Source of the DNA: Zancudomyces culisetae
Lineage: Eukaryota > Kickxellomycota > Harpellomycetes > Harpellales > Legeriomycetaceae
Length of the DNA stretch: 18,370 nucleotides
Assembly (NCBI GenBank): GCA_001969505.1
Contig: LSSK01001123.1
Location: 1 to 18,370 of the forward strand
Direction of reading: 5' to 3'
Below are positions 7,642 through 17,440 of this stretch, in pieces. The first letter of the stretch is position 1. Every line of letters starts with the position of its first letter. Under the pieces are notes generated by a model. It saw only the letters and a list, made by a program, of their open reading frames with translations. It was not told the DNA's origin and made no database searches. A program made the translations under genes and the position numbers.

Positions 7642-8794
7642 GCCCAAAAAAAATTTTTTTTTTTATTTTGCCTAAACTTATTATTACCAGCTTTGGGTTA
7701 CAAGCGGTCAGACGGGAGTTTTTCAGGTGAATATTTTTCGGGTTGGAAAACACAAAAGCAAGCGGTATGCATCAAATCTGATAAACTCATGCCAAAAATA
7801 TTCATATTAGTAAACAGGAAACAGATTCCTCTTACATATGCATAGCACAATGGATGGAAGTGGTAATGATAACAATTGGGACCAGTTAGCATGCTATTTA
7901 TAAAAATATGCCAATATCAGCATAATTTGCATTTTATTTTTTGAGAGCAAAGCTAACCACCATTTCTCTCTGATTCAAAGAATAACAATATTAGAGTTTT
8001 CTAACCCCATTCATCTTTTGCTATGTTTTCCTTTTTGTAGTACTACTAGCCTGTATAATTATGAGTGCTGGGCTGATCATCTACCCAAAGCACCAACCTT
8101 ACAGACTCATATGCCCTCTCACCCCCGTACTACCGATTAATGATTAGTTCAATTAGCGGCTGATACATTGTATCAAATGTTTACCAGTGAATACAAGAGA
8201 TGCTACAAGATAGGTTATATACACCAGAGTAAAAAAGCTCCAATGCTCGTTCCAATTTTATAGCTGTACTTATCACATCTACATTACAGATAGTGGTGGC
8301 AGTTATTGCTGTTGTTTATCTTCCTGCCAGTCTGTGTTCACAAAAAATGCACCCCCTTCATGTGAACGTGTGTGGTACTATTCTATCTAATATAAGAGAA
8401 CGAGAGTAGGAAAGACGCTCAGCGCATTTACACCATATGGAAGTCTGTGTGTTACACCCTTTGATTTACGATAAAAAAAACTGTTCGTCTCATTATTGAT
8501 TCTAAACTATGTTATCAAGTAAAAAGTAAATGTGAAGGGCGGAAGCGGGAGGAAAGGGTGTGTGTATCATGGGCTTCAATCTTACACATTCTTGATATCA
8601 ACGCATCTCTCATCGCGTAATTCCACACTTCTTTGAGAACAAACCGAATTTTTCATAACAATATTAGACGGAAGTGTTTTATTCACAAAAAAAACAATAA
8701 CGTACATACATTAGATATACATTACATTAGTATAGGCTCCCTTTATAATCATATAAAAAATAACTCATAAAAAAATTGTGCTGATAACATGCCG

Positions 8795-9947
8795 TTAATT
8801 CTCAACAGGTAGTTCGTAGTCAATCTCTAGATCTTTGAGTTTGTTTTGCAACTTTCTCTGTTTACCAATAGCCCGTTTTCTAAGCTTCTCTAGTTGTTCA
8901 GGTGTTTTTTGTCTACTGTGTCTAATAGAATTGATTTTATGCCAGTCAACCGGTTTGTACTTCTTGTTCGCACCCTTAAATAGATTTTTACCCTTATATT
9001 GCTCTGGTGCCAAGAGCTGGCATTTGAGTAGTCGATTGTACAAAAGATAATTGTTCATAGTTTCAGCTACAATTTCAGCAACCTCTTTTTGCTGAAATTC
9101 GATAAATGCATAATGTTTTGGTCTACCCGTGATCTTATTTCGTGATAAGCGAAGTCTTGTTATCTTGCCGAATTGCGAAAAGTATTGCTTCATTTGCTTT
9201 TCATAAAACCCATGGGGTATTCTACCCAAATATATTATTCCTCTTCCATCATTTCTATTTTTGGTTTTGCTCAACTTTTTTTCCACTATAGCCTTGATGT
9301 TCTTATCCAAGATTATCTTGTCCTTTTCGAGTTCTTCAACCTCTTCGTCTTCAGCGAGTGTATCGTCACCCTCAGCTTCTTGCCCATCAACCATTTCTTT
9401 GTCAATAGCACGCATCAACTCTTGCTCGTCTTCACTATCTAATTCAGATTCACTCCCGCTTCCATTCTCCTCCTCAACTACTTCCTTCGCACTCTCTTTT
9501 CCTTTCGATTTGTTTCTCTTTTGACTTTTGCCTACAGTCTCAGTTTTGGCTTTTTTGCTAGGTTCATCGGGCTTAGTTTTCTCTTCTTGTTCCTTTCTCT
9601 TCTTTGGTTGTTTCTCTTCTAAATAGAATTGAATTTATGCCATCAAATTTCGAGCCTGTTACACGTTATGCACCAAGATTCAAAAAATAAACCTATTTTA
9701 CTAACCTGCTTTAGATTTCGTGGTGATTTCCTTTTGCTGTATATCCTTAGCGTTGATCGCTTCCTCTACTTTCTCTACTTTTTCTTTCTTTGCCGGTCTT
9801 CCGACCTTTTTGTTCTGAATCTTTGTACTCGCTAAATTTATAGTTTCGTGTTAATGATTCATTCTCTTTTATAATTAAAGCACAAATGCTCAACCTTTTG
9901 GCTGATTTAACCTAATAAACAGTGTACTTACCCTTTTTTGCAGCCAT
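8795..9947 (-). CDS. NOP15: Nop15-like nucleolar RRM protein (three exons)
   Basis: Nop15 (human NIFK-related) binds ITS2 of pre-rRNA and is needed for 60S subunit assembly in the nucleolus. Joining exon 1 (9947-9932), exon 2 (9831-9706) and exon 3 (9618-8795) gives 321 aa. The N-terminal 170 residues are disordered, lysine-rich then acidic, with KKVGRPAKK and KKRK basic patches. A single RRM covers about 175-250, with RNP2 IIYLGR and RNP1 KHYAFIEF. A basic Nop15/NIFK-type tail follows, including YKPVDWHKINSIRHSRQKTP. The protein is longer than Saccharomyces Nop15 (220 aa) because of the N-terminal extension. The start is the first ATG that splices in phase; exon 3 alone is also open but begins only with internal Met codons. 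An A11T11 tract and a TGAAAAAATTTT tract lie 110-200 bp upstream. Confidence 0.9.
9619..9705 (-). other. NOP15 intron 2 (87 nt)
   Basis: Begins GTTAGT and ends CTATTTAG, in phase 1. Candidate branch sequences are CATAAC or TGTAAC. Removing it keeps the lysine-rich frame open across the junction (KSKA to EEKQPKK). Confidence 0.85.
9832..9931 (-). other. NOP15 intron 1 (100 nt)
   Basis: Begins GTAAGT and ends AAATTTAG, in phase 1, with a CATTAAC candidate branch point about 20 nt before the acceptor. It follows a 16-nt coding exon encoding MAAKK plus one base. Confidence 0.85.
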
Positions 9948-10056
9948 TATATCTAATTTATTAATACAGCACTATAGTCGATTTATTCTAGTTTGCAGGT
10001 GTGATTCCAAAACTACAAAGTTAACAGCAGTACTCGCTTTTGATCCTTGTATTTCA

Positions 10057-10148
10057 TGAAAAAAAAAAATTTTTTTTTTTCCTCGAGTTCCTTTGGTTCA
10101 ATAGAAATTGTCCATTTTCGAGTTTCTATAAATTTATGAAAAAATTTT
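10057..10148. promoter_or_regulatory. Paired RRPE-like elements upstream of NOP15
   Basis: A perfect A11T11 palindrome (10059-10080) preceded by TG, and TGAAAAAATTTT at 10137-10148, very close to the yeast RRPE consensus TGAAAAATTTT. RRPE drives ribosome-biogenesis genes, which fits NOP15. No GATGAG (PAC) partner is nearby. Confidence 0.5.
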
Positions 10149-11329
10149 AGCTGCCAGATCAAAGGAATTCAGAGATTCTTTTAGGATGTGTTGCCACAAT
10201 GGCATAAAACAGTAAATCAGTTGTCAGCAATTCACTTGAGTAAGGATTGCTGCTTTTTTTTTGTTTTTTTGAAAGTTTGTGGTATACACGCTCTATGTAT
10301 CTGATCATTTTTCAAGATGAATTTCTTCTTTTTCCTTTTACTAGTGCAGGGGGAAAAATAATATTTATAATAGCCATCGATGCTCACTTATGAAGCAAAC
10401 GAGTTTAGATGAAACATCTCTTTCACAACAACAATCGCAACTTTTACGACCCATATTTGCCAAGAGAGACTTTTGAATAATATCTCTGTTGTTTTATGTT
10501 TAAAATATTTTTGTGTGTAAATACACATATAAACCCATACTGGGGTGTATTTACTTGGTTTCAATGTTTTTTTAGCGTAATTTCTTTTCTCAGCTAAAGA
10601 CTCGAATTGTATACATATAAAGTTGGTTAGGCCAAAGGGCTAGACGATGAGGAAAGTAGTAATGAGGGAAATAGCATCATGATATATTTGTGGGAAACCT
10701 TTTTTTTTTGGTTTTGTGGGATTTTGTATGACCTTAACAGGTACAGGTTGTGTATTACTTCAATACTCATATCTGAAGAAACATAACTAGCTACAAAAGA
10801 AAATATTTGATACAAATACTTAAAAGTTGATCATTGCGATAACACAGGAAACAAGAAAATTAACGACACCATGCGTTTGAATTGTTTTAAAAAGACATAT
10901 CTTTTCATTTACCAGCCTAAGTACGCTATAAAAACATTTATAGCCTGTGTTTGGGGATAAAAGCTAACAAAAACATTATTATTTTTTGTTTAAAATAATG
11001 TAGCAATAGCGGAAAATAACCACTTCAATCTAAATTGTCCCCAAAAGAAGCGCAAAGTTAAGTAATAGCGCATACTTGTTTTATTTAGTGTTAAGAAAAT
11101 CGCACATATCAGTACAGATTTTCGGCAAATAAACTCGTTTTTATATTGTTAACTTGTATAACAAGCCAAACTAAGGCTATCTTTTAATGGAAACCTTTCC
11201 CCATTGAGTATTAATATGCATGGCTGATTATAACTTGAAGAACTCTTTTGTTTAAATTATTTATTCTGTAATGTATCTTTTACTTGATTAATTAGCTATT
11301 GATTTATTTTATCTTGGTTAACAGATAAA

Positions 11330-11337
11330 TATAAAAT
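11330..11337 (+). promoter_or_regulatory. TATA box of the MFS transporter
   Basis: TATAAAAT 71 bp upstream of the transporter ATG. No upstream ATG lies between it and the start codon. Confidence 0.5.
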
Positions 11338-11407
11338 AAATAAATACTATTTTTTAAATAAGAATAACCTCAGCATTCATAACTTCAAAGAATTCATTTA
11401 GCAAAGT

Positions 11408-12703
11408 ATGGTTAATCAAGTAGCAAAAAATGATACTTTGGAGCAGGTGAGCCTAGACAACCAGTGCGATGAGAAGGTGCTTGAATACTATCCTTCAGAT
11501 TGCAAGTACGCTCTTTTGATTCTACTTAGTGGTGTAATGATAAACATTTCGGTTACGGCAATGAGTGATACCTATGGAATATACAACACGTACTATCTGG
11601 CACACTATTCAAACGAAAAACCATCAAAGATAGGATTAATAGGCACTGTGGGTATAGGCTTAATGTTACTATTCCCTATATTTTTGGGTGTGCCTATACA
11701 CTATCTCGGATATAGAGCTGTAGTTTGGATAGGTGGCACTATTGCTGCACTTGGATTGATTGTGGCTTCGTTTTGCACAGAGATATGGCAGCTCATATTG
11801 TCACATGGCTTGATCTTTGGAATAGGAGCATCAATGCCATTTTTTTGTTCCTATGCATTAGTGTCATTATGGTTTAAAAAGTATCAGGGAATCGCCATGG
11901 GCGTGGTTAATTCTGGTTCCGGAATGGGTGGGATTATATACCCGCTCGTTAAACAAAAACTATTTTCTTCTGTGGGTATACCATGGACTCTTAGGATTTC
12001 AGCTATATACATTTTTACATGTGTACTACTTTCTGGAATCGTTATTAAACGCAGGGTTTCAAAATCCAAAGAGGCTTCCATGATGGAATTAAGAGCAGTA
12101 GCAGATCCGTTTATCTTACTTGTGGGTACTAGTGCTTTTCTAAATGATTTGGCATACACTGGTCCCATATTCTACTTTCCCACTATACTACAGGACAGGG
12201 GTTATACCTTTTCGGAATCACTGATATTCCCACTATGTACTAATATCGGTGCAATGGTTGGGAGCATATTGATGGGACTCTTTTCTTTTAAAATAGGCGA
12301 GATAAACACTGTACTGATTTCAATTGCTACCCTATCCATAATAGTCCCCGTTTTCTGGCTAACAACAACTAATCCTACCCCGCTACTAGTACTCGGATTT
12401 TTTTACGGATTTTTCTATGCAGCAATACACGCGTTGTTTCCCGCGATTATAGGGCGATATTATCATGGACCAAGATCAACCGGGTTAATCAGTGTGATAT
12501 TCCTATTTGTGGCATCAGGAACTGTTCTTGGCGGGCCAGTGAATGGTGGATTTTTTGAGATTTCTGAAAAAATTAAAAGTAGTTATCCTCTTGCTCTATT
12601 CTTTTCTTGCACCTTAGTTGCTTCATTTACATCTTTGACGTTAGCACAGTTTTGTATAAAAAAGAGGATTGCCTCAAGAAAAACCAAAGGAGATCTCATA
12701 TGA
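11408..12703 (+). CDS. MFS transporter, monocarboxylate-transporter-like (MCH/MCT) family
   Basis: A 431-aa polytopic membrane protein with twelve predicted hydrophobic helices, roughly 34-53, 74-96, 103-123, 125-154, 161-181, 194-213, then six more from about residue 232 to 420, separated by a short central basic loop (KRRVSKSKEAS). Helix 4-5 features such as HGLIFGIGASMPFF, SLWFKKYQGIAMGVVNSGSGMGG and the late FYGFFYAAIHALFPAIIGRYYHGPRSTGL resemble fungal MCT-like proteins (Mch2, Mch4, Mch5, Esbp6). The family's N-terminal [DE]G[GS][WY][GA]W signature is absent: the equivalent position reads PSDCKYALLI. The terminal domains are short. Substrate cannot be deduced; relatives move riboflavin or unknown organic anions, and several yeast Mch proteins do not carry monocarboxylates. 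No intron. It has its own TATA box and no co-directional close neighbour. Confidence 0.85.
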   Translation: MVNQVAKNDTLEQVSLDNQCDEKVLEYYPSDCKYALLILLSGVMINISVTAMSDTYGIYNTYYLAHYSNEKPSKIGLIGTVGIGLMLLFPIFLGVPIHYLGYRAVVWIGGTIAALGLIVASFCTEIWQLILSHGLIFGIGASMPFFCSYALVSLWFKKYQGIAMGVVNSGSGMGGIIYPLVKQKLFSSVGIPWTLRISAIYIFTCVLLSGIVIKRRVSKSKEASMMELRAVADPFILLVGTSAFLNDLAYTGPIFYFPTILQDRGYTFSESLIFPLCTNIGAMVGSILMGLFSFKIGEINTVLISIATLSIIVPVFWLTTTNPTPLLVLGFFYGFFYAAIHALFPAIIGRYYHGPRSTGLISVIFLFVASGTVLGGPVNGGFFEISEKIKSSYPLALFFSCTLVASFTSLTLAQFCIKKRIASRKTKGDLI

Positions 12704-13910
12704 ACATAAAGTTTTAGTCTGGCTGCATTAGATGTCAGCCTGCTTATTTCTGTTTTAGTAATAAATTACACACGTTTTGGCAAAAAAAAAATTTACCTGC
12801 TTATATTTGTTCATGTATAAAGGATGTGCAATATATTGACTCTGCTACTAGATGAGCCTATGTAAGAGCTGACAGTTTGTTTGTTTTCAAAATATGGATT
12901 TAATGATGGATATACAAGGACATGTTTTTAGGTGGCTTTCATTGTGAGTGGCCTTGCCATACATACAGTTAGTGGAGAAACCTTACAGTAAACTTATGAT
13001 GGAGGGTACTATGTTTGGGAAATTTTAAGTATAGTGCAATAGCTGAGAGGCAAGAAGCCCGCGTTGTAGTTTTTTTTTGTACTTGCCTATTAAGATCACT
13101 TTTTGTAATGGACAGGTGAATGAAGGGGGAGGAGAGAGTACAACAAAGAAAATTCACCAAAAAGGGAAACAGTAGTTGCGAGCAGAAAATATACCAGCTG
13201 AGCCAATCTGTTGGAGAAGCTATGGCAGCCTCGATAATAATTTGTAAGTTCAGAAAATTTTAAACAAATAAAAGTCACGTTTTAGATTTTGGAATAAGAA
13301 TCAACGCTTCCCAAAGACTGATTGGTAAACTAAAATGAATGAAAAAAAATCATAAGCAATGCTAGCCAACAGATTTAGCTGCATATAACGTGACAGCCAG
13401 TTTTCCACTAAACGCAGCTTGTATGGAAATTTTACAATCCATTTTTGAATAAAAAAGGTTGGTTGAAGATAAAAGTGCAACTATTCGGAGATTGCTGAGT
13501 TAGGCCTATTTTCCAATAAATGGTTGTTTTATGTAAGAATTAAGCTGCACCTCCTAGAGAATAAAATAAAACGAAACAAAACGAAATAAAGGATGTTAAA
13601 GAGGTCATATGGCTAATAGAGTATATGTTTCTTTTTGAATTGAACAAAGCCTTAAGCACAACTAGTATAAACCAACAAATATTCTAAAAACTGTAATATC
13701 AGAAAATATATCTTTTGCAAAACGGCCACGGCTTTTTATCTTATTCTCTTTTTTTAAAAAAAAATATATAATACCAAATTAGTACAGTAGTGCAAAATTG
13801 CTCTTAAGTATTAGAGAGTGATATAGGGTAGGGTGTTAGTTATATATAACTTATAATTTCAGTTATGCTTTTTACAGATTTATGGTACTAAACATCAACT
13901 TTTGTACGCA
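12704..13910. other. Intergenic region upstream of the Tgl2-like lipase
   Basis: 1.2 kb, AT-rich, with an A10 run at 12782-12791 and a purine-rich GGGGGAGGAGAGAG stretch near 13125. A TATATAA lies at about 13764. No secure gene. Short minus-strand frames of 60-63 codons show no family features. Confidence 0.55.
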
Positions 13911-13914
13911 ATGA
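13865..13914 (+). promoter_or_regulatory. Two upstream ORFs before the lipase
   Basis: uORF1 (13865-13891) has eight codons before TAA. uORF2 (13882-13914) has ten codons before TGA, and its stop overlaps the lipase start as ATGA. Both precede the chosen ATG, so they could restrain or couple its translation. They would be lost if the AG sites at 13861-13862 or 13876-13877 act as splice acceptors. Confidence 0.4.
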
Positions 13915-15551
13915 GAAAAATGACGTTAATCAAACTGAGAGGGCAGATAGTAGAGTGTATCCGGAAGGCCAAGCTTAGAAGTGCACGGATGCTTATGCTG
14001 AATGGTGGGATATATGCGGAATATGAGAATGAAGGTGTTAGCAAAAGGCTCAAATCAATAGAATCTAGCAATAGTAGCGAAGCCAAAAGCGGAGATACCG
14101 AATCTAAAACATCTACAAAATCTAGAAATGCGAAAAAACAAGCCAGAGAGGCCAGTGCTGGCAGGATAGAAGCACCATTACGACCCATCTACATTGCACC
14201 AAGAAATCCAATCGTTCTTTGTCATGGATTATATGGATTTGACGTAAGAGGACCAACCTCCATGCCCCTCTTGCAAATTCATTATTGGACCGGTATAAAA
14301 GAGCAACTACAGAAATTGGGTGCAAAAGTTGTGGTATCTCGCGTCTCCGGAACCGGTGGGATTAGAAGGAGAGCATTTGAATTACACGAGTCTATACAGA
14401 AACAATTGAAAAATAGAGCCGATTTTTTTGATTCTAGTGGGGATCCTTGTGTTAATCTTGTAGGTCACTCAATGGGCGGTCTAGATGGACGATACCTGAT
14501 TACGCATGTTTTGCCAAAAGTAGATTCAATATACTCTGTTGGATCACTTACAACAGTTTCAACACCACATCACGGAAGCCCATTTATGGACTGGTGCCAA
14601 AAGTACTTGGGTCTTGGAAATATATTTGAGGATGAATTTTTGTGCCAAGGGACCAGACCAGGAAATACTGAGCGTAGAATAGACGAGGAAATATCAAATA
14701 CAATACACTCTATGGTTGATCCGCAAAATTCGAGTGGTTTTGAGTTTGCAAGACTGCAGGGTAGGTATAGGGGTGGAAGTGGTGTTGGTGTTGGTGTTGG
14801 AGGTGAAAAGACCAATTCCATGTTTAGAAATATTGACAAAAATGATGCAAAGCTTGAGCAATTTGTAGATTCATTGAATTCATTTATGGGAAACGATATT
14901 TGGAGACTAAGTGCAGAAGGAAACGTGGATTTGCCCCTGATGAACTCAAAATCCAAAAATATTTCTGCTTCCGAAGACAAAGACATAAGTAAGGTCGGAC
15001 CCAAATTCAGCTCTTTAAAATCTGCTGGTCTACACTGGGGAGCTGTTGGAGGAAGCTACTTAAGCCAGTCAGTTGTACTTATGAAGCAACTGATCTCCCG
15101 GCTCATTATGATGGCAGATACACCTGCTTACGCCTGCTTAACTACTGATTTTTGCAACAGGGTTTTCAATCCGAATACGCCCGATGCTGATCATGTAAAG
15201 TATTATTCATATGGTGCCAAAATCGATCCATCACTCGCATCTTCACGCTTATTCTTTACCTCACTTTTGTTTCCACATAGCGTTGTATATAACGCCGATG
15301 GGGATAATGATGGATTTGTCAGCGTAAAATCTGCCACCTATGGCAAATATCTAGGCACTTTGACCTGTGGTCATTTTGACTTGACAAACAAAAACCGACT
15401 AACAGGTACCTATCGATACCTATCAAAAAATATGCCGAGAGCCGGCTTCCTTGGGTCTATTTTTTCTGAGGGTAAAAATCCTTCTTTAGATTTTGATCCG
15501 GTGGAATTTTATCTTCAGCTAGCGACCAGGTTATATAATTACGGTTTTTAA
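13911..15551 (+). CDS. TGL2: Tgl2-like triacylglycerol lipase (alpha/beta hydrolase)
   Basis: Tgl2-family lipases hydrolyse tri- and diacylglycerols; Saccharomyces Tgl2 is mitochondrial. The 546-aa product aligns with it by eye: NPIVLCHGLYGFD with the oxyanion HG, YWTGIKEQLQKLGAKV, the nucleophile elbow GHSMGG with Ser187, SLTTVSTPHHGS, YYSYGAKIDP, the NDGFVSVKS acid (Asp467) and CGHFDLTN with His488. The catalytic triad is therefore complete. It is much longer than Saccharomyces Tgl2 (326 aa). The extra length is a basic, Ser-rich N-terminus of about 95 residues (MRKMTLIKLRGQ..., possibly mitochondrial) and a low-complexity insertion at about 245-375 between the first TPHHGS block and the lid region, including a GVGVGVGG run. 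The start is the first in-frame ATG; the frame is open upstream to 13857, so a spliced upstream exon is possible. Confidence 0.85.
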   Translation: MRKMTLIKLRGQIVECIRKAKLRSARMLMLNGGIYAEYENEGVSKRLKSIESSNSSEAKSGDTESKTSTKSRNAKKQAREASAGRIEAPLRPIYIAPRNPIVLCHGLYGFDVRGPTSMPLLQIHYWTGIKEQLQKLGAKVVVSRVSGTGGIRRRAFELHESIQKQLKNRADFFDSSGDPCVNLVGHSMGGLDGRYLITHVLPKVDSIYSVGSLTTVSTPHHGSPFMDWCQKYLGLGNIFEDEFLCQGTRPGNTERRIDEEISNTIHSMVDPQNSSGFEFARLQGRYRGGSGVGVGVGGEKTNSMFRNIDKNDAKLEQFVDSLNSFMGNDIWRLSAEGNVDLPLMNSKSKNISASEDKDISKVGPKFSSLKSAGLHWGAVGGSYLSQSVVLMKQLISRLIMMADTPAYACLTTDFCNRVFNPNTPDADHVKYYSYGAKIDPSLASSRLFFTSLLFPHSVVYNADGDNDGFVSVKSATYGKYLGTLTCGHFDLTNKNRLTGTYRYLSKNMPRAGFLGSIFSEGKNPSLDFDPVEFYLQLATRLYNYGF

Positions 15552-17394
15552 AAAAGCTGAGTTGGTGGGGAGGGGAGTGTGTGGTTCTCCTTTTTCCTTG
15601 TCAATATACGGTATGCATATTGTGCACTCTCCCTTGTGATTTTTGCGCGCAATTGTATTTATACTACTTTCTTGATAAACTAGCTTTTTGTGTAGCTAAA
15701 TTTAGATTTATCTAGCTATTGAACTGTTGTATCTGGCACTTTTTAGTAACAGGTGCTTAGAATATCAGAATGAAGAAACTATGATTTATTCCTACAGATC
15801 TATCTATAATTTTAAATCCTTGGGCGCTATCTTGCATAAAGATGTACCAACATTGACAACATGAATAGGGTCTTGCTTTAGTGCGGTTGAGGTAGGTGAT
15901 ACACTTGATTTTAGCTTCAAGTTCGATATATCTAGCCTCGAGATGGCAGGATCAAGACCAGCTTTTTTTTTTTCACGGATTTAACCAGTTATTTCTTGCA
16001 ATGAATGAACTGGGCAGTCGTCTGAAGTAAACTAGGAAAGAAAAGGCGTTGTAGAATTATGAATGGAGTACGAGAACATGGGACGGTGCATTTGTTTCTA
16101 CGGTTGGGAATTTCTAAGAATGCTAACCTCAGTACGATTAAATTTGTTTATGCGCATAATTGACGTGAAGAGGTATGGGTTGATTATACTAAAAGCACAG
16201 ACTTTTTCTTTTCTTTTCGTTGTTCTTTTTCTTGAATGTAGATATGATTGACATTTAGATAAAGGAGTAGAAACATTGTAATAAAAGTTTTACCTAACAA
16301 TAATTATATTTTAACTTTAAACCTACCGTTATTTTTAGGTGTGTGTTATGGTGCCCTTCAAGGCATGATGCAGTTATGTACACAAGAAAATGAGGGGAAA
16401 AAAAGAGGCTAGTTAGTGTTTGAGTGGGTGAGTGGTATCTCGATATTTTGAGATAATAGCCACAAAAAGTCAGAGTTTTGACCTCTATGCCTTCGTAAAA
16501 ATAATGCTATTTTGTGAATATATATGGTAATAGGTGCTAGTGACCAAAAAAAAAGGCAAGCCAGTATGGGTGAAAGGGTGTGATGGATTTAGGTTCACAT
16601 GAGAACCTGGGAAGGGAATTTGCCATACTATGAATATTTTGTAGAAATTCCCTGTGCAAATAGTTCTGGTATGTTGGTGTCTCGGATTACAATTCTCAGT
16701 TAATGGAGGAGTAGTTAGTACACCAAGAAAATACTTTTTACACTTCTAGATTAATTCATGCCAAGGTTATTTCTACACGGAACATTTTGAATACATAGCC
16801 AAAGCCTGGTGATTAGTAAATACCCATTGTATTCTCTGATGACTTTTATTAACACGAAACAAGCCAAGGAGAAAACAAGACATTTGGAAGTAATAAACAA
16901 CACTCATAGATATAGTTTTGTATGGCAAGTTATTCTTATAAAAAAAAAGTGGTTTAATTTGTCTACAATATGGTTTATAAGGCATTACCATTGTTTGTAT
17001 ATAATGGTAAATCAAGTCTCGACAAGGACTAAATGAACAAAAAGTAAGCTTTATACGGACGCTCTTTAGTACAAAAAAAGTTGCAATGAATCTATTAGTA
17101 TAAACCAAGCTAGACAACAAAAAGTGTTGCCATTAAAACGAGACTTAGAAATACGAGCAAAGATACTAAAAAAAAAGGCCATTGAAATAACGCATTTGCA
17201 GCGGAAATATGTTAGGTAAGAGTTTGGGAGTAAATTTATTTGATGCTTAGAGTAACTTGGATCATAACTTGACCCAAAATGCAGTAGTATGTGAAGTTGT
17301 AATGTATATTACAACTGTATAATACGTTGAGGCGAGTAACTGAAAGCGATGTTCACTCTATAACTACCAAAGAATAAAAAGAAAGTTAGAATGT

Positions 17395-17440
17395 AGAAAG
17401 AAAAAGAGAAAAAAGAGGAAGGAGGAATGAAGAAGGAAGG
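17395..17440 (+). repeat. Polypurine tract
   Basis: 46 nt of A and G interrupted by a single T at 17428, in otherwise mixed AT-rich intergenic DNA. It could adopt unusual structure or exclude nucleosomes. No function is evident. Confidence 0.7.

Larger units (their letters stand above)
7293..8794. other. SOD1 promoter and NOP15 downstream region, no gene seen
   Basis: 1.5 kb without a supportable gene. It contains a G-rich purine tract (7546-7568), a Yap1-type site (7635-7641), an A8T11 tract (7646-7664), several C-runs (near 8121 and 8353) and an isolated PAC-like motif (8607-8616). The longest frames here are under 65 codons and AT-derived. A non-coding RNA cannot be excluded by eye. Confidence 0.6.
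9948..11407. other. Divergent promoter region of NOP15 and the MFS transporter
   Basis: 1.46 kb AT-rich region with no supportable gene. The left part holds the NOP15 A/T tracts. The right end holds the transporter TATA box. The longest frame (10627-10815, minus, 62 codons) ends in a Ser run and shows no family features. Confidence 0.6.

Noticed and set aside
10492-10502. Exact match to the Saccharomyces ARS consensus WTTTAYRTTTW.
   Set aside because: About one match is expected by chance in a window of this size and composition, and the motif is not valid outside close relatives of Saccharomyces.
13222-13338. Possible mini-gene: ATGGCAGCC start, GTAAGT donor at 13244, TTTTAG acceptor at 13285, giving about 24 aa ending RLIGKLK.
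   Set aside because: Very short product, 42-nt intron, no recognisable family, and such patterns arise easily in AT-rich DNA.
15850-15960. GTTCGATAT and nearby sequence examined as a tRNA B-box.
   Set aside because: It lacks the GGTTCRANNCC pattern and no A-box or cloverleaf fits. No other tRNA-like pair was found by eye in the window.
16059-16251. Two overlapping short plus-strand ORFs (34 and 62 aa).
   Set aside because: Neither shows a motif; the longer one ends in a T-rich hydrophobic run typical of non-coding sequence.
16773-17120. 115-codon minus-strand open frame.
   Set aside because: It begins with TTG, not ATG, is overlapped by a plus-strand frame, and its translation is low-complexity and hydrophobic with no family features.
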